Source: Tepidibacter sp.
GTDB lineage: Bacteria > Bacillota > Clostridia > Peptostreptococcales > Peptostreptococcaceae
Reading direction: 5' to 3'
DNA length: 37,455 nucleotides
Assembly: GCF_025210165.1 (NCBI RefSeq)
Contig: NZ_JAOASI010000025.1
Span: forward strand, 1-37,455
The stretch's first letter is position 1. Each line of letters starts with the position of its first letter. The notes under the pieces were generated by a model that saw only the letters and a program-made list of their open reading frames with translations, made no database searches and was not told where the DNA came from. The translations under genes and the position numbers were made by a program. Shown here one piece after another: positions 16,661 through 26,400 of the stretch.

Positions 16661-19429
16661 ATGAAAAAATATATAGCAATTATATCAATTATTATTTGCA
16701 TAACTTTTATGTGTACACCATCATTAGCAAAGTCAATGGATAAATACAGCTATGATGATGGAGATATAAAAGCCTATGAGTTTGCAACTGAAGAAAATTT
16801 TCAACTTACTCATTTCAATCGATTTGAAATTGATAGTAATGAAAATCTAACTAAAGTAAAATTTTATAGTAAAAAATCAGGATTAGACTTTAAACTTTAT
16901 TTTATTTCTGATTTTGATGAAAAGATGAAAACTCTTTCTGCAAATGATTATTTTGGAAAAAATAAGATTAAAGATTATGAAATCTATAACGGAACAACAG
17001 ATACCAATGGTTGGATTGAAATTGGATTAAAAGATAAAATTCAGTTAAAAGAGAATAGTGTAATTGGTATTGGTATAAGTTTTGATAAGTCTAATGCAGA
17101 TGAACAAGTTATTCCTGTTTGCAAAATGGGTCAAGCTAAAAAAGGTAAAACATATTATACGGACATTAATTCAATGGATTTTTTAACAGATACAAGTGAA
17201 GCGTCGTATAATATTGGTTATCTTGCTCTAAGAGCTATTGTTGAGCCTCAAGAGGAAGAAGTTATTACAAAGCCCTTAGACAAAGGATTTGCAGTTTCGT
17301 TTGATGCACGCGAAAAAAACTGGACAACACCTGTAAAAGATCAGGAACATTCGGGACCGTGCTGGGCATTTGCAGCCTTAGGAGCAACAGAACATACATG
17401 GAAAAAATCTACTGGAGAAGATATAGATTTATCAGAAAATCATATGATGCATCATCATGGATACTATGAAAATTTAATTGATAATGACACACAAGACGAT
17501 TTAAATTTAGATCAACTTAAAGTAAAGCAAGGTGGGACTTTTGGTATGGCAATTAACTATTTAGTTAACTGGAAAGGTGCCGTAGATGAAAAGAAAGATG
17601 CTTATGATTCTAGTTTTAAAACTATTAGAGATGTTGAAGAAAAGTTAGTTCATGTACAGGACATAGCTTTTATAGAAGATAGAAATAGAATAGATATGAA
17701 ACAGGCTATTTTAGACTATGGATCAATTTCATCTTCTATGTATATAGACTGTCATAATTTAGATGAGTATGAAAATTTAGAAACTGGAAGCTGCTATTAT
17801 GATATTAAGGGAAAAAATTTCAATCATCAAATTTTGATTGTAGGTTGGGATGATTCGTATAAGAAAGAAAATTTTAGGAAGACACCATCTCAAGATGGAG
17901 CTTGGATTGTAAAGAATTCTGGAGGCAAATCAGAAGGAGACGGTGGATATAAATACGTTTCATATGATGACTTATATATTGGTCACAACATGTTTGCAAT
18001 TAAGAAAGTTGAAGACAATAAAAACTACGATAACATGTATGATCATGAAGAATATGGATATACAAGTAAAAAAAGTAGCTGGGGAGATGTAGATTCTGAT
18101 TTAGATGGTTATTTTAATCGATTTATTACTAAATCAGATGAATCACTTGAAGCTATTGGATTTTATACTTTAGGAAAAAATACATCATATAAACTTTATG
18201 TTATTCCTGAGTTTGACAAACTTAGATCTGAATTAAGCTTTGATGAATATGAGACAACTATTGATAACTATTTAGTTAAAAATGGGACAATAGAGTCTGC
18301 TGGTTATCATACAATAAAATTAGATAAGTCTATTGATTTGATTAAAAATAAAGACTTTGCTATTGGTATTCATCTAGAAACAGAAGGTATAGACGAGCCT
18401 TATGCTTTTGAATCAAGGGATTGGGAGCATGGAAGATTTAACTCTAATACTAATAATTTAGAAACGTTTTTTCCAGATTCATTTGGAGATTCATTCCTTA
18501 GTGACTTAAATCCATTTCCTAAAAATAAGAGTACTTATGGAAACTTATGTTTAAAAGCTTACACAAAGAATAAGTCAGTAGAGTCAAATAATAGTGAAAC
18601 AACATCATCAAAAGTAATGCTTGAAGCTTCTTCAACTAGACTTAAACCAGGTGAGGAGTTTGTTTTGACAGTAAAAATCAAAGATGCTGATCAAGTTGCA
18701 GCCATAGATTCTACAATTTCTTATGATGAATCTATTTTTAAAAAAGTAAGGCATGAGATAGTATTAGATAGTGTTATTGAATATGATGGAATGATTAAAG
18801 AGGATAGCGGAGAACTATCACTTTTATTCCCTTTGAAAACACCTATTAAAGGAAATGATTCCGTATCGCTTATGAATATTTATTTTGAAGTTAAAGATAA
18901 ATTAGATTCAGAAAAGGGTTCTCTTGAATGTAGTTACATGGGTATTGGTAAAAGAGATGGTAGCTTTGGATTTTCAAAAAGTTTGCCTTCTTCTATAATC
19001 ACAGTTGTTTCTGGAGAAACTGCTAAACCAGAACAAGTTAAGGTATATGTTGAAGAAGTTGAAAAATGGTTGCCTAATATGGTTGTTGGAGAAGCTCACG
19101 GACAATACCCTAAAGAAAAAATGGATTCATATAAAGCAAAATTTGAATTAGTGAAACAAAAAATGGCTAATAATGATATATCAGAACAAGAAGTTGACAA
19201 CTTATTGTATCAATTAAAGCAATTAGAGTCTGAGTTAAGACTTAGCAGAGTTATTGATATTAACAATAATAATGGTGCGGATTTGGGCGATTTAGCTTGG
19301 GGAACAGGATATTTTAATGAAAATGCAGATGAGAGCCAAAATGCTAAAATCCTAGACTTAAATAATAATGGACAAGTTGATGCTTTTGATTTATCTGTGA
19401 TTTCTAATAGGTTTACTAGAAATAAATAA
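16661..19429 (+). CDS. Secreted C1A (papain-family) protease with lectin-like, cohesin and dockerin modules
   Basis: The 922-residue protein has a Sec signal peptide (about 1-24) and a lectin-like beta domain (about 30-195). A papain-type domain (about 205-450) follows, with oxyanion Q228, nucleophile C234 (SGPCWAF), H389 (NHQILIVGW) and N419 (WIVKNSGG). A second lectin-like domain spans about 455-640. A cohesin-like domain (about 655-775) starts KVMLEASSTRLKPGEEFVL, and a short helical FIVAR-like module follows. A C-terminal dockerin type I (about 860-922) has duplicated calcium loops; the second, DLNNNGQVDAFDL, is canonical. The catalytic part resembles clostridial surface proteases. The dockerin implies docking to a cohesin on another protein or on itself. 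Confidence 0.9.
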   Translation: MKKYIAIISIIICITFMCTPSLAKSMDKYSYDDGDIKAYEFATEENFQLTHFNRFEIDSNENLTKVKFYSKKSGLDFKLYFISDFDEKMKTLSANDYFGKNKIKDYEIYNGTTDTNGWIEIGLKDKIQLKENSVIGIGISFDKSNADEQVIPVCKMGQAKKGKTYYTDINSMDFLTDTSEASYNIGYLALRAIVEPQEEEVITKPLDKGFAVSFDAREKNWTTPVKDQEHSGPCWAFAALGATEHTWKKSTGEDIDLSENHMMHHHGYYENLIDNDTQDDLNLDQLKVKQGGTFGMAINYLVNWKGAVDEKKDAYDSSFKTIRDVEEKLVHVQDIAFIEDRNRIDMKQAILDYGSISSSMYIDCHNLDEYENLETGSCYYDIKGKNFNHQILIVGWDDSYKKENFRKTPSQDGAWIVKNSGGKSEGDGGYKYVSYDDLYIGHNMFAIKKVEDNKNYDNMYDHEEYGYTSKKSSWGDVDSDLDGYFNRFITKSDESLEAIGFYTLGKNTSYKLYVIPEFDKLRSELSFDEYETTIDNYLVKNGTIESAGYHTIKLDKSIDLIKNKDFAIGIHLETEGIDEPYAFESRDWEHGRFNSNTNNLETFFPDSFGDSFLSDLNPFPKNKSTYGNLCLKAYTKNKSVESNNSETTSSKVMLEASSTRLKPGEEFVLTVKIKDADQVAAIDSTISYDESIFKKVRHEIVLDSVIEYDGMIKEDSGELSLLFPLKTPIKGNDSVSLMNIYFEVKDKLDSEKGSLECSYMGIGKRDGSFGFSKSLPSSIITVVSGETAKPEQVKVYVEEVEKWLPNMVVGEAHGQYPKEKMDSYKAKFELVKQKMANNDISEQEVDNLLYQLKQLESELRLSRVIDINNNNGADLGDLAWGTGYFNENADESQNAKILDLNNNGQVDAFDLSVISNRFTRNK

Positions 19430-19466
19430 GAATTATTTAAAGAATAAATACACTATACAAAATTAT

Positions 19467-19501
19467 AATAGAAAATCAGATGTGTATAGAAATTTTCTAT
19501 T
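19467..19501 (+). terminator. Weak terminator-like hairpin after the protease gene
   Basis: AATAGAAAAT (19467-19476) pairs with ATTTTCTATT (19492-19501). The stem is AT-only apart from one G-C pair and the T tail is poor, so the call is tentative. Confidence 0.4.
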
Positions 19502-19598
19502 GTTACACTTTATTTACTTATGTTAAAATTTACTGTGTCGATAAACAGGGAATATAATCAAGTTTTTTACTTTATTCACCAAAAAAGGAGGACTGAAT

Positions 19599-21278
19599 AT
19601 GAAAAAAAATAAAATATTAGCTTTATTTATTGCATCCATTATGACATTTATGGGTTTATTAACTGGATGTAGTACTACATCTCAAGAACAAACTGAAAGT
19701 GACAACAAACAAATAAAAGATAAGTTGGTTTATGCTATTTGGAGTTCGCCAACTGGAGTTTTTAATCCATTATTAAATGATACTACATATGATGATTACG
19801 TTATAGATTTAACTTACTCATCACTACTTAAATTTAATAAAGATGGAGAGTTAGTTTGTGACTTAGCTGAAAAATATGAAGTATCAGATGACAATTTATC
19901 TTTTACATTCGATATTAAAAAAGGTGCAAAATGGCATGATGGAAAACCAGTAACAGCTCAAGATGTTGCTTTTACATTTGAGGCAATGGCAGATAAAGAT
20001 TACGCAGGTGCAGGATATGGTAGTGTTGAGCGTTTAAAGGGAGCAAAAGATTACCATGAAGGAAAAACAGAATCAATAGAGGGAATTCAAGTATTAAATG
20101 AAAATACAATAAAATTTAAGTTTGAAGAGGTTTATTCTCCTGGACTTTTAAATATAGGGTTTGAAGGAATAATTCCTAAGCATATTTGGGGAGAGGTTCC
20201 TGTAGCTAAGTGGAAAGAAAGTAATGAATTGTTAAATAATCCTATAGGTAGTGGTCCTTATAAGATGTCAAAGTTTGAGTCGGGACAATACGTTGAATTA
20301 GAAAGATTCGATGATTATTATGGAGAAGCAGCAAAAACTAAAACATTTATATTCAAAGTTACTAATCAAGATACAGCACAAGCTGAATTAGCTAATAAAA
20401 CTATTGATATAGCAGATGTTACAACATTAAAGAATAAAGATATAGAATTATTAGAAAATGATGGATTTAAAATAAAGTCGTACCCAAATAAGCTTATTCA
20501 ATATATGGGATTCAATTTAAGAGATGAAAGATTTAAAGATAAACAAATAAGACAAGCATTTATGTATGCTATAAATCGTAAGTTAATGGTTGAAAAACTA
20601 ATAGAAGGTAATGGAGTAGTTATTAATACACCAATGCTACCTTCTTCATGGGCATATCCAAAGTCTGATATATTAAATCATTATGATTACAATATTGAAA
20701 AGGCAAAAGAGTTATTAAAAGAAGCTGGATGGGAAGACAAAGATGGTAATGGAATAGTTGAAAATAGTAAAAATGAAGAATTTGTAGTGGAATTAAAATA
20801 TCCTACAGGAAATAAAACAAGAGAAAAGATAGCTCCTATTGTTCAAGCAAGCCTTAAAGAACTTGGAGTTAAAGTAGAATTATCAAGTATGGAATTCTCT
20901 ACTCTTATGGATCAAGTTGTTGGAAACCATGAATTTGAACTATACTTAATGGGTAATAATTTAGATATAGACCCAGATCCAAAGCCATATTGGCACTCAA
21001 CTGCAGCATCAGATGAAAAAGGAGTATATGGTTGGAATATATCTGGTTTAAAAAATAAAGAAGCAGATGCTTTAATGGAACAAGGATTATCTACTTTAGA
21101 TATGAATGAGCGTAAAGCAATATATGAAAAATTTGCTAAGTTGATGAATGATGAATTACCTTGGGTATATCTGTTCTGTCAAAATACAAGAATAGCATAT
21201 AATCCTAACTTGGAAAATTTCAATCCAACGACTCATTTAGACTTATTTGATGCTGAAAATTGGATTATATATGAATAA
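19599..21278 (+). CDS. Oligopeptide ABC transporter substrate-binding lipoprotein (SBP_bac_5 family)
   Basis: This extracellular solute receptor delivers peptides to the two permeases encoded next. The lipoprotein signal ends in the lipobox LLTGC, with lipidated C24. The mature protein (559 residues in total) shows the family-5 features: the block KDKLVYAIWSSPTGVFNPL, then FTFDIKKGAKWHDGKPVTAQDV, the GSGPYKMSKFESGQ loop and RQAFMYAINR. A strong AAAGGAGG precedes the ATG. A hairpin between this gene and the first permease would let the binding protein be made in excess. Ligand specificity cannot be read from the sequence. Confidence 0.95.
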   Translation: MKKNKILALFIASIMTFMGLLTGCSTTSQEQTESDNKQIKDKLVYAIWSSPTGVFNPLLNDTTYDDYVIDLTYSSLLKFNKDGELVCDLAEKYEVSDDNLSFTFDIKKGAKWHDGKPVTAQDVAFTFEAMADKDYAGAGYGSVERLKGAKDYHEGKTESIEGIQVLNENTIKFKFEEVYSPGLLNIGFEGIIPKHIWGEVPVAKWKESNELLNNPIGSGPYKMSKFESGQYVELERFDDYYGEAAKTKTFIFKVTNQDTAQAELANKTIDIADVTTLKNKDIELLENDGFKIKSYPNKLIQYMGFNLRDERFKDKQIRQAFMYAINRKLMVEKLIEGNGVVINTPMLPSSWAYPKSDILNHYDYNIEKAKELLKEAGWEDKDGNGIVENSKNEEFVVELKYPTGNKTREKIAPIVQASLKELGVKVELSSMEFSTLMDQVVGNHEFELYLMGNNLDIDPDPKPYWHSTAASDEKGVYGWNISGLKNKEADALMEQGLSTLDMNERKAIYEKFAKLMNDELPWVYLFCQNTRIAYNPNLENFNPTTHLDLFDAENWIIYE

Positions 21279-21287
21279 TGAAATTCA

Positions 21288-21317
21288 ACAAAAGGTGATA
21301 TTTATATCACCTTTTGT
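21288..21317 (+). terminator. Intercistronic hairpin between binding protein and permease
   Basis: Fourteen-base perfect arms (ACAAAAGGTGATAT and ATATCACCTTTTGT) meet with almost no loop. There is no U run beyond the stem. It probably acts as partial terminator or 3' mRNA stabiliser, giving more binding protein than permease. Confidence 0.7.
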
Positions 21318-21349
21318 CATGTAAATATAAATTTTAAGAGGTGCATTAA

Positions 21350-22312
21350 ATGCTAAAATATCTTGTTAAAAGAATTCTAACATTAATAGTAGTATTAATA
21401 GGTGTTTCCATTATAGTTTTTGCATTAGTTCATATGCAGCCTGGAAATCCGTATTCGACAATGATAGACCCTAATATTTCCCAAGAAATGTATGAAAATA
21501 TGTTAAAAGAAATCGGATACTATGATTCTTTGCCTATTAAATATATAAAGTGGTTAAAAAGGACATTGCATGGGGATCTAGGTTATTCTATACATTATAA
21601 AGCTCCAGTAAAACTTGTTATAAATTCAAGAATATGGAACACTTTTATTTTAGCTTCAGTTTCTATGGTATTAAGCACTTGTATTGCTATACCAGCTGGG
21701 ATAATATCAGCTACTAAGAAGTATTCCATATTTGATTATATTGTCACTATTATATCTTTTATAGGAATATCTATACCTTCATTTTTCTTTGGGTTACTTA
21801 TGATAAAATTGTTTGCTTTTGATTTGAAGATATTACCTGTATCTGGAATGACAACTGTAGGAAAGCACTATACTGGCATAAAAGGGATAGTAGATGTGAT
21901 TAGGCATATGATCCTACCTGTAATTGTTCTATCCTTTTTAAATATAGCTATGATAATGAGATATACAAGATCATCAATTCTTGAAGTTATAAATCAAGAT
22001 TATATTAGAACGGCAAGAGCAAAAGGATTGAGCGAAAAAGTTGTTATATGTGTACATGGATTTAGAAATGCACTAATATCTATAATTACAATACTTTGTA
22101 TTCAAATACCTTCTTTATTTTCAGGAGCTCTTCTTACAGAAACAATATTTATATGGCCAGGTATTGGAAGGTTAAATTATGAAGCTGTATTAAATAGAGA
22201 TTATCCGCTGATTATGGGAATACTTATGATACTTTCTGTAATAATACTTCTTTCGAATTTATTAGCAGATATCTTATATGTAGTAGCAGATCCTAGAATA
22301 CGCTATGATTAA
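21350..22312 (+). CDS. Peptide ABC transporter permease, DppB/OppB type
   Basis: This is the first inner-membrane subunit of the peptide importer. It has 320 residues with six predicted membrane helices, starting MLKYLVKRILTLIVVLIGVS as in the DppB family. The EAA loop is recognisable around DYIRTARAKGLSEKVV, followed by the usual LFSGALLTETIFIWPGIGRL. Ribosome site AAGAGGTG precedes the ATG. The second permease begins 14 bases after the stop. Confidence 0.95.
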   Translation: MLKYLVKRILTLIVVLIGVSIIVFALVHMQPGNPYSTMIDPNISQEMYENMLKEIGYYDSLPIKYIKWLKRTLHGDLGYSIHYKAPVKLVINSRIWNTFILASVSMVLSTCIAIPAGIISATKKYSIFDYIVTIISFIGISIPSFFFGLLMIKLFAFDLKILPVSGMTTVGKHYTGIKGIVDVIRHMILPVIVLSFLNIAMIMRYTRSSILEVINQDYIRTARAKGLSEKVVICVHGFRNALISIITILCIQIPSLFSGALLTETIFIWPGIGRLNYEAVLNRDYPLIMGILMILSVIILLSNLLADILYVVADPRIRYD

Positions 22313-22326
22313 TTGAGGTGAAATAT

Positions 22327-23199
22327 ATGGACGCAGTTGGTAGCAAGGATATTTTAACACCAAGAAAAATAGCTATTATAAAGATGAAAAAAAATAAATT
22401 AGCTATGTTTGGTTTTTTATTTTTAATATTAATAACTTTTTTTTCAGTATTTGCACCAATGTTTACAGATTATACGGTTGATGATATTGATTTATACAGT
22501 ATTGAGTGTAGTCCTAGTAAAGAGCATGTACTGGGGACTGATGAAATAGGTAGAGATGTTTTTACAAGACTTGTATATGGAGGAAGAGTATCGTTAACAG
22601 TGGGAGTTACTGCTACAGCTATTCAGCTTATTATAGGTATATTACTTGGTGTGATTTCGGGTTATTGTGGTGGAATAGTTGACAAGATTATAATGAGGAT
22701 AGTAGATATAATAATGTGTTTTCCTTTCTTTGTTATAGCTATTGCTATGGCTTCAATCTTAGGTCCTAGCATATGGAATATAGTTATTATAATTGGAATA
22801 CTTTCATGGACAAAACTTGCAAGAATAGTGAGAGCGGAGGTAATGGCTCTAAAAGAAAGGGAATTTATACAAGCAGCAAAGATTTTAGGAGCAACACCTA
22901 TAAGAATAATAATAAAACATTTAATTCCGAATATAACATCTTCTATCATAGTATATTCAACTATTTCAATAGCAGATGGTATACTTTCAGAAGCAGCTTT
23001 GAGCTTTTTAGGAATGGGAGTTAGGCCTCCTCAACCGAGTTGGGGGAATATGCTTGCAGCAGCTCAAAATATGAGAGCCCTACAATCTCAGTGGTGGCTT
23101 TGGCTTCCTCCGGGAATTCTTGTTTTGTTAACTGTACTGTCTATAAATTTTATAGGAGATGGACTTAGAGATGCACTTGATCCTAAGTTTGATATATAA
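22327..23199 (+). CDS. Peptide ABC transporter permease, DppC/OppC type
   Basis: This is the second membrane subunit, pairing with the upstream DppB-type protein. The N-terminal cytoplasmic OppC stretch (KKNKLAMFGFLFLI) is followed by HVLGTDEIGRDVFTRLVYGGRVSL, the EAA loop EREFIQAAKILGATPIRI and LSFLGMGVRPPQPSWGNML, all classic for the family. A GTG at 22318 is in frame, but GAGGTG at 22315-22320 overlaps it and is six bases before the ATG at 22327, so I start there (290 residues). A strong terminator follows. No OppD/OppF ATPase gene is present here, so the ATPases must be supplied from elsewhere. Confidence 0.94.
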   Translation: MDAVGSKDILTPRKIAIIKMKKNKLAMFGFLFLILITFFSVFAPMFTDYTVDDIDLYSIECSPSKEHVLGTDEIGRDVFTRLVYGGRVSLTVGVTATAIQLIIGILLGVISGYCGGIVDKIIMRIVDIIMCFPFFVIAIAMASILGPSIWNIVIIIGILSWTKLARIVRAEVMALKEREFIQAAKILGATPIRIIIKHLIPNITSSIIVYSTISIADGILSEAALSFLGMGVRPPQPSWGNMLAAAQNMRALQSQWWLWLPPGILVLLTVLSINFIGDGLRDALDPKFDI

Positions 23200-23203
23200 A
23201 TAA

Positions 23204-23243
23204 AATAAGTATAGAAATATTTTATATTTCTATACTTATTTTT
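23204..23243 (+). terminator. Intrinsic terminator of the peptide transporter operon
   Basis: AATAAGTATAGAAATA (23204-23219) and TATTTCTATACTTATT (23225-23240) are perfectly complementary and run into TTTTT. Confidence 0.9.
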
Positions 23244-23266
23244 GATTAACTAGTAAGTTTACTGTT

Positions 23267-23434
23267 TTATCTTATTGCTTTATCTATTATTCCTTCACCT
23301 AGACATTGTTCTTCTTTGTAAAATACAACAAATTGATCTTCTGTAATAGCTTTAGCTGGTTGATTAAATTCTACTGTACAACTACCATCAGACAAGGATT
23401 TATTTAGGAAAAAATAGTCTTCAGAGTTAATTTC
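23267..23434 (-). pseudogene. mnmA: C-terminal fragment of mnmA (tRNA 2-thiouridylase)
   Basis: On the minus strand 55 codons and a stop encode CTVEFNQPAKAITEDQFVVF, then YKEEQCLGEGIIDKAIR. This matches the C-terminal beta-barrel of MnmA, where the family has V.F..P..A.TPGQ.VVFYDG...LGGG.I. The frame is closed by a stop just upstream (23438-23440), and none of the catalytic N-terminal part is present in the window. It is therefore a relic. The break lies within 45 bases of the kinase gene's start on the other strand, which suggests a rearrangement joint. Confidence 0.7.
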
Positions 23435-23478
23435 ATGTTAAAGTAATAATAAGCATAAAATAAAAAGGTGGTTTGTAA

Positions 23479-26400
23479 ATGAAATCTTTTATAAATAAAA
23501 AATACATCATTATTATATCTATTATACTTATAGGAATATTTTTGATTTTTACTCATCGCTCAGGGATGCATAAAAAGATGCCTGCAGCAAAAAAAGGCAT
23601 ATTAGATATTACTCATTGGGATTTTCAAAAAGATGGACCTATAAAGCTTGATGGAGAGTGGGAATTTTATTGGAATCAATTAATTACATATGATCAATTA
23701 CATGGAGAAGATGAAAATTATAGGCCTAGTGGGTATGTTAATGTACCTGGTATATGGAATAAATATAAAATAGAAAATATAAAGACTTCAGGAAAAGGAT
23801 ATGGCACTTATAGATTAAAGATAAAAACAAATGATATAGATAATTTAAAAGGTTTAAAAATATTGACACAATCTACTGCCTACAAACTTATGATAAACAG
23901 CGAGACTATTGCAACTAGTGGCATTGTTGGAAAAAGTAAAGAAACTACTGTACCTAAGTATAACCCACAAATTGTTCATTTTAAAAATAATTCTAATGAA
24001 TTTGAAATTATTGTACAAATATCGAATTATACCTATGCTAGAGGTGGATTTTGGCATTCTATAAATTTAGGAACAATTAAACAAATAAGAACAATGAAAG
24101 AAAATTCAGCAAGAAGAGAGATGCTTTTTTTAGGTGCTATTTTGAGTATGATATTTTATCATGTAGCTATATACTGGCTACAAAGAAAAAATAAATCTAT
24201 TTTATATTTTATAGTATTACTATTGGGGATGGCATTGAGAATTTTTTTTACAGGAGAATATTTTATAATTACCTTAATTCCTACAATAGATTTTGATTGG
24301 CTAATATGCATTGAATATACGACAATTTGTTGGGGAACAACCATATGGTTTGCTTTTATTCATGAGGTTTATCCTGATGAATCTTCAAAGAAAGTTGTGA
24401 AAGTTTTTGTCTGTATATCACTGGTATTTACAATTATAATAGTTCTTACACCTATGTATATTTATACGAGGTATTTAATAGTTATTGAAGTTTTTGCAAC
24501 TGTGATATTATATAATATATTAATATCGGTTATTACAGCTGTACGAAGAAAAAAACAAGGAGCAACTTTATTATTTTTAGGAATTGTATTTTTCTTTGTA
24601 GCTTATATTAACGACTGTTTATATTATATGAATGTGATTGAAAGTGAGCCTGGTGGATTGATAGGTTTTACAATATTTATCATGTTATTCATACAAGCAT
24701 ATATTTTAGCAGCAAAATATTCAAAAACATTTGATGAAGTTGAAGAATTATCAGATAGAATGATTTCATTAAATAAGCTTAAAGATGAGTTTCTTGCAAA
24801 TACCTCTCATGAATTGAGAACACCACTTCATGGCATGATTAGTATTACAGAATCGGTGTTACAAAGTATAGAAGGGCAAATAAACGAAAGACAAAAAGAA
24901 AATTTATCTTTGGTTGTATCAAACGGAAGAAGACTGGCAAATCTTGTGAATGAAATATTGGATTATTCCAAATTAAAATATGGAGATATAAAACTTGATA
25001 GAAAGAGTGTAGACTTATATCACATTGTCCAAAATGTATTAGATGTGCAAAGATATCTTCTTGTAAATAAGGAGATTATATTGAATAATGATATACCAAA
25101 AGATATCCCTTTTGTTTATGCAGATAAGGATCGGATAATACAAATTATATATAATTTATTGGGAAATGCTGTGAAGTTTACGAAAAAAGGCAAAGTAAAT
25201 ATTTCAGCTGTACAAAACAACAATATGGTGGAAATAAGTGTGGAAGATACAGGTATTGGAATACCAAACAAGAAGTTAGAAGATATTTTTAAGTCTTTTG
25301 AACAGGTAGATACATCTTTAACAAGATTATATGGAGGCACTGGACTAGGTCTTAGTATTACAAAGAAGCTTATAGAAATACAGGAAGGGAAAATATGGGT
25401 AACATCAGAAGTTGGAAAAGGGTCAAAATTTACTTTTACTATGCCGGTTAGTGATGATAGAGAAGAAATTGCTATCTATAAAAAAGAAAGAATATTTGAA
25501 GACAATCATTTACAACAAAAATTCTATGAAGAATTAGTAAGTTTTGAGCAGGATGGAGAATTCACTGTATTAATAGTCGATGATGATTATATAAATTTGC
25601 ATTCTCTTGTCAATATATTGTCTACTGAGAGATATTCTGTTATTGCAACTACAAACGGAAAGCAAGCATTAAATGTGATTTCAAAAAATAAAAAAATAGA
25701 TCTTATTATTCTTGATATTATGATGCCAGAAATGTCAGGGTATGAAGTATGTAGAAAGATTCGTGATAACTATTCTGTTTATGACTTGCCTGTGCTTATG
25801 CTTACAGCACAGAATAATCCAGAATCTATTTTGACAGGATTTGAATCAGGGGCAAATGATTTTCTACTAAAACCTTTTGAAATGAGTGAATTAAGAGCTC
25901 GTGTAAAAACACTTGTTGAACTAAAAAAATCCGTTCATAATGCAATTCATGCAGAAATGGCATTTTTACAGGCTCAAATAAAACCACATTTTTTGTATAA
26001 TGCATTAAATACAATCGTGTCATTTTGCTGGACAGATTCTGAAAAAGCAGCCGAATTAATTATGGAGTTAAGCAATTATTTAAGAAGTAGCTTTGATTTT
26101 AGTAATATGGATAAATTTGTGAGAATTGAAAAAGAAATAGAGTTTATACAGTCTTATCTAGAAATTGAAAAAGCTCGATTTGAGGAAAGAATAAACTGTC
26201 AATATGAAATTGATTGTAATAACTTTATGATTCCCACACTAATTTTGCAGCCAATAGTAGAAAATGCAGTGAAGCATGGAATATTGAAAAAAGAAGAAGG
26301 TGGGAATATAAAAATTTCTATTAAAGAAAGTGGGGACTTTATTATCATCAAAGTAGAAGATGATGGTGTTGGTATATCTATGGATAAACAGATAGCTATT

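Noticed and set aside
22773-23024. An 83-codon plus-strand open frame inside the OppC-type permease gene
   Set aside because: It is out of frame with a clearly conserved permease and has an implausible Asn/Ser-rich composition.
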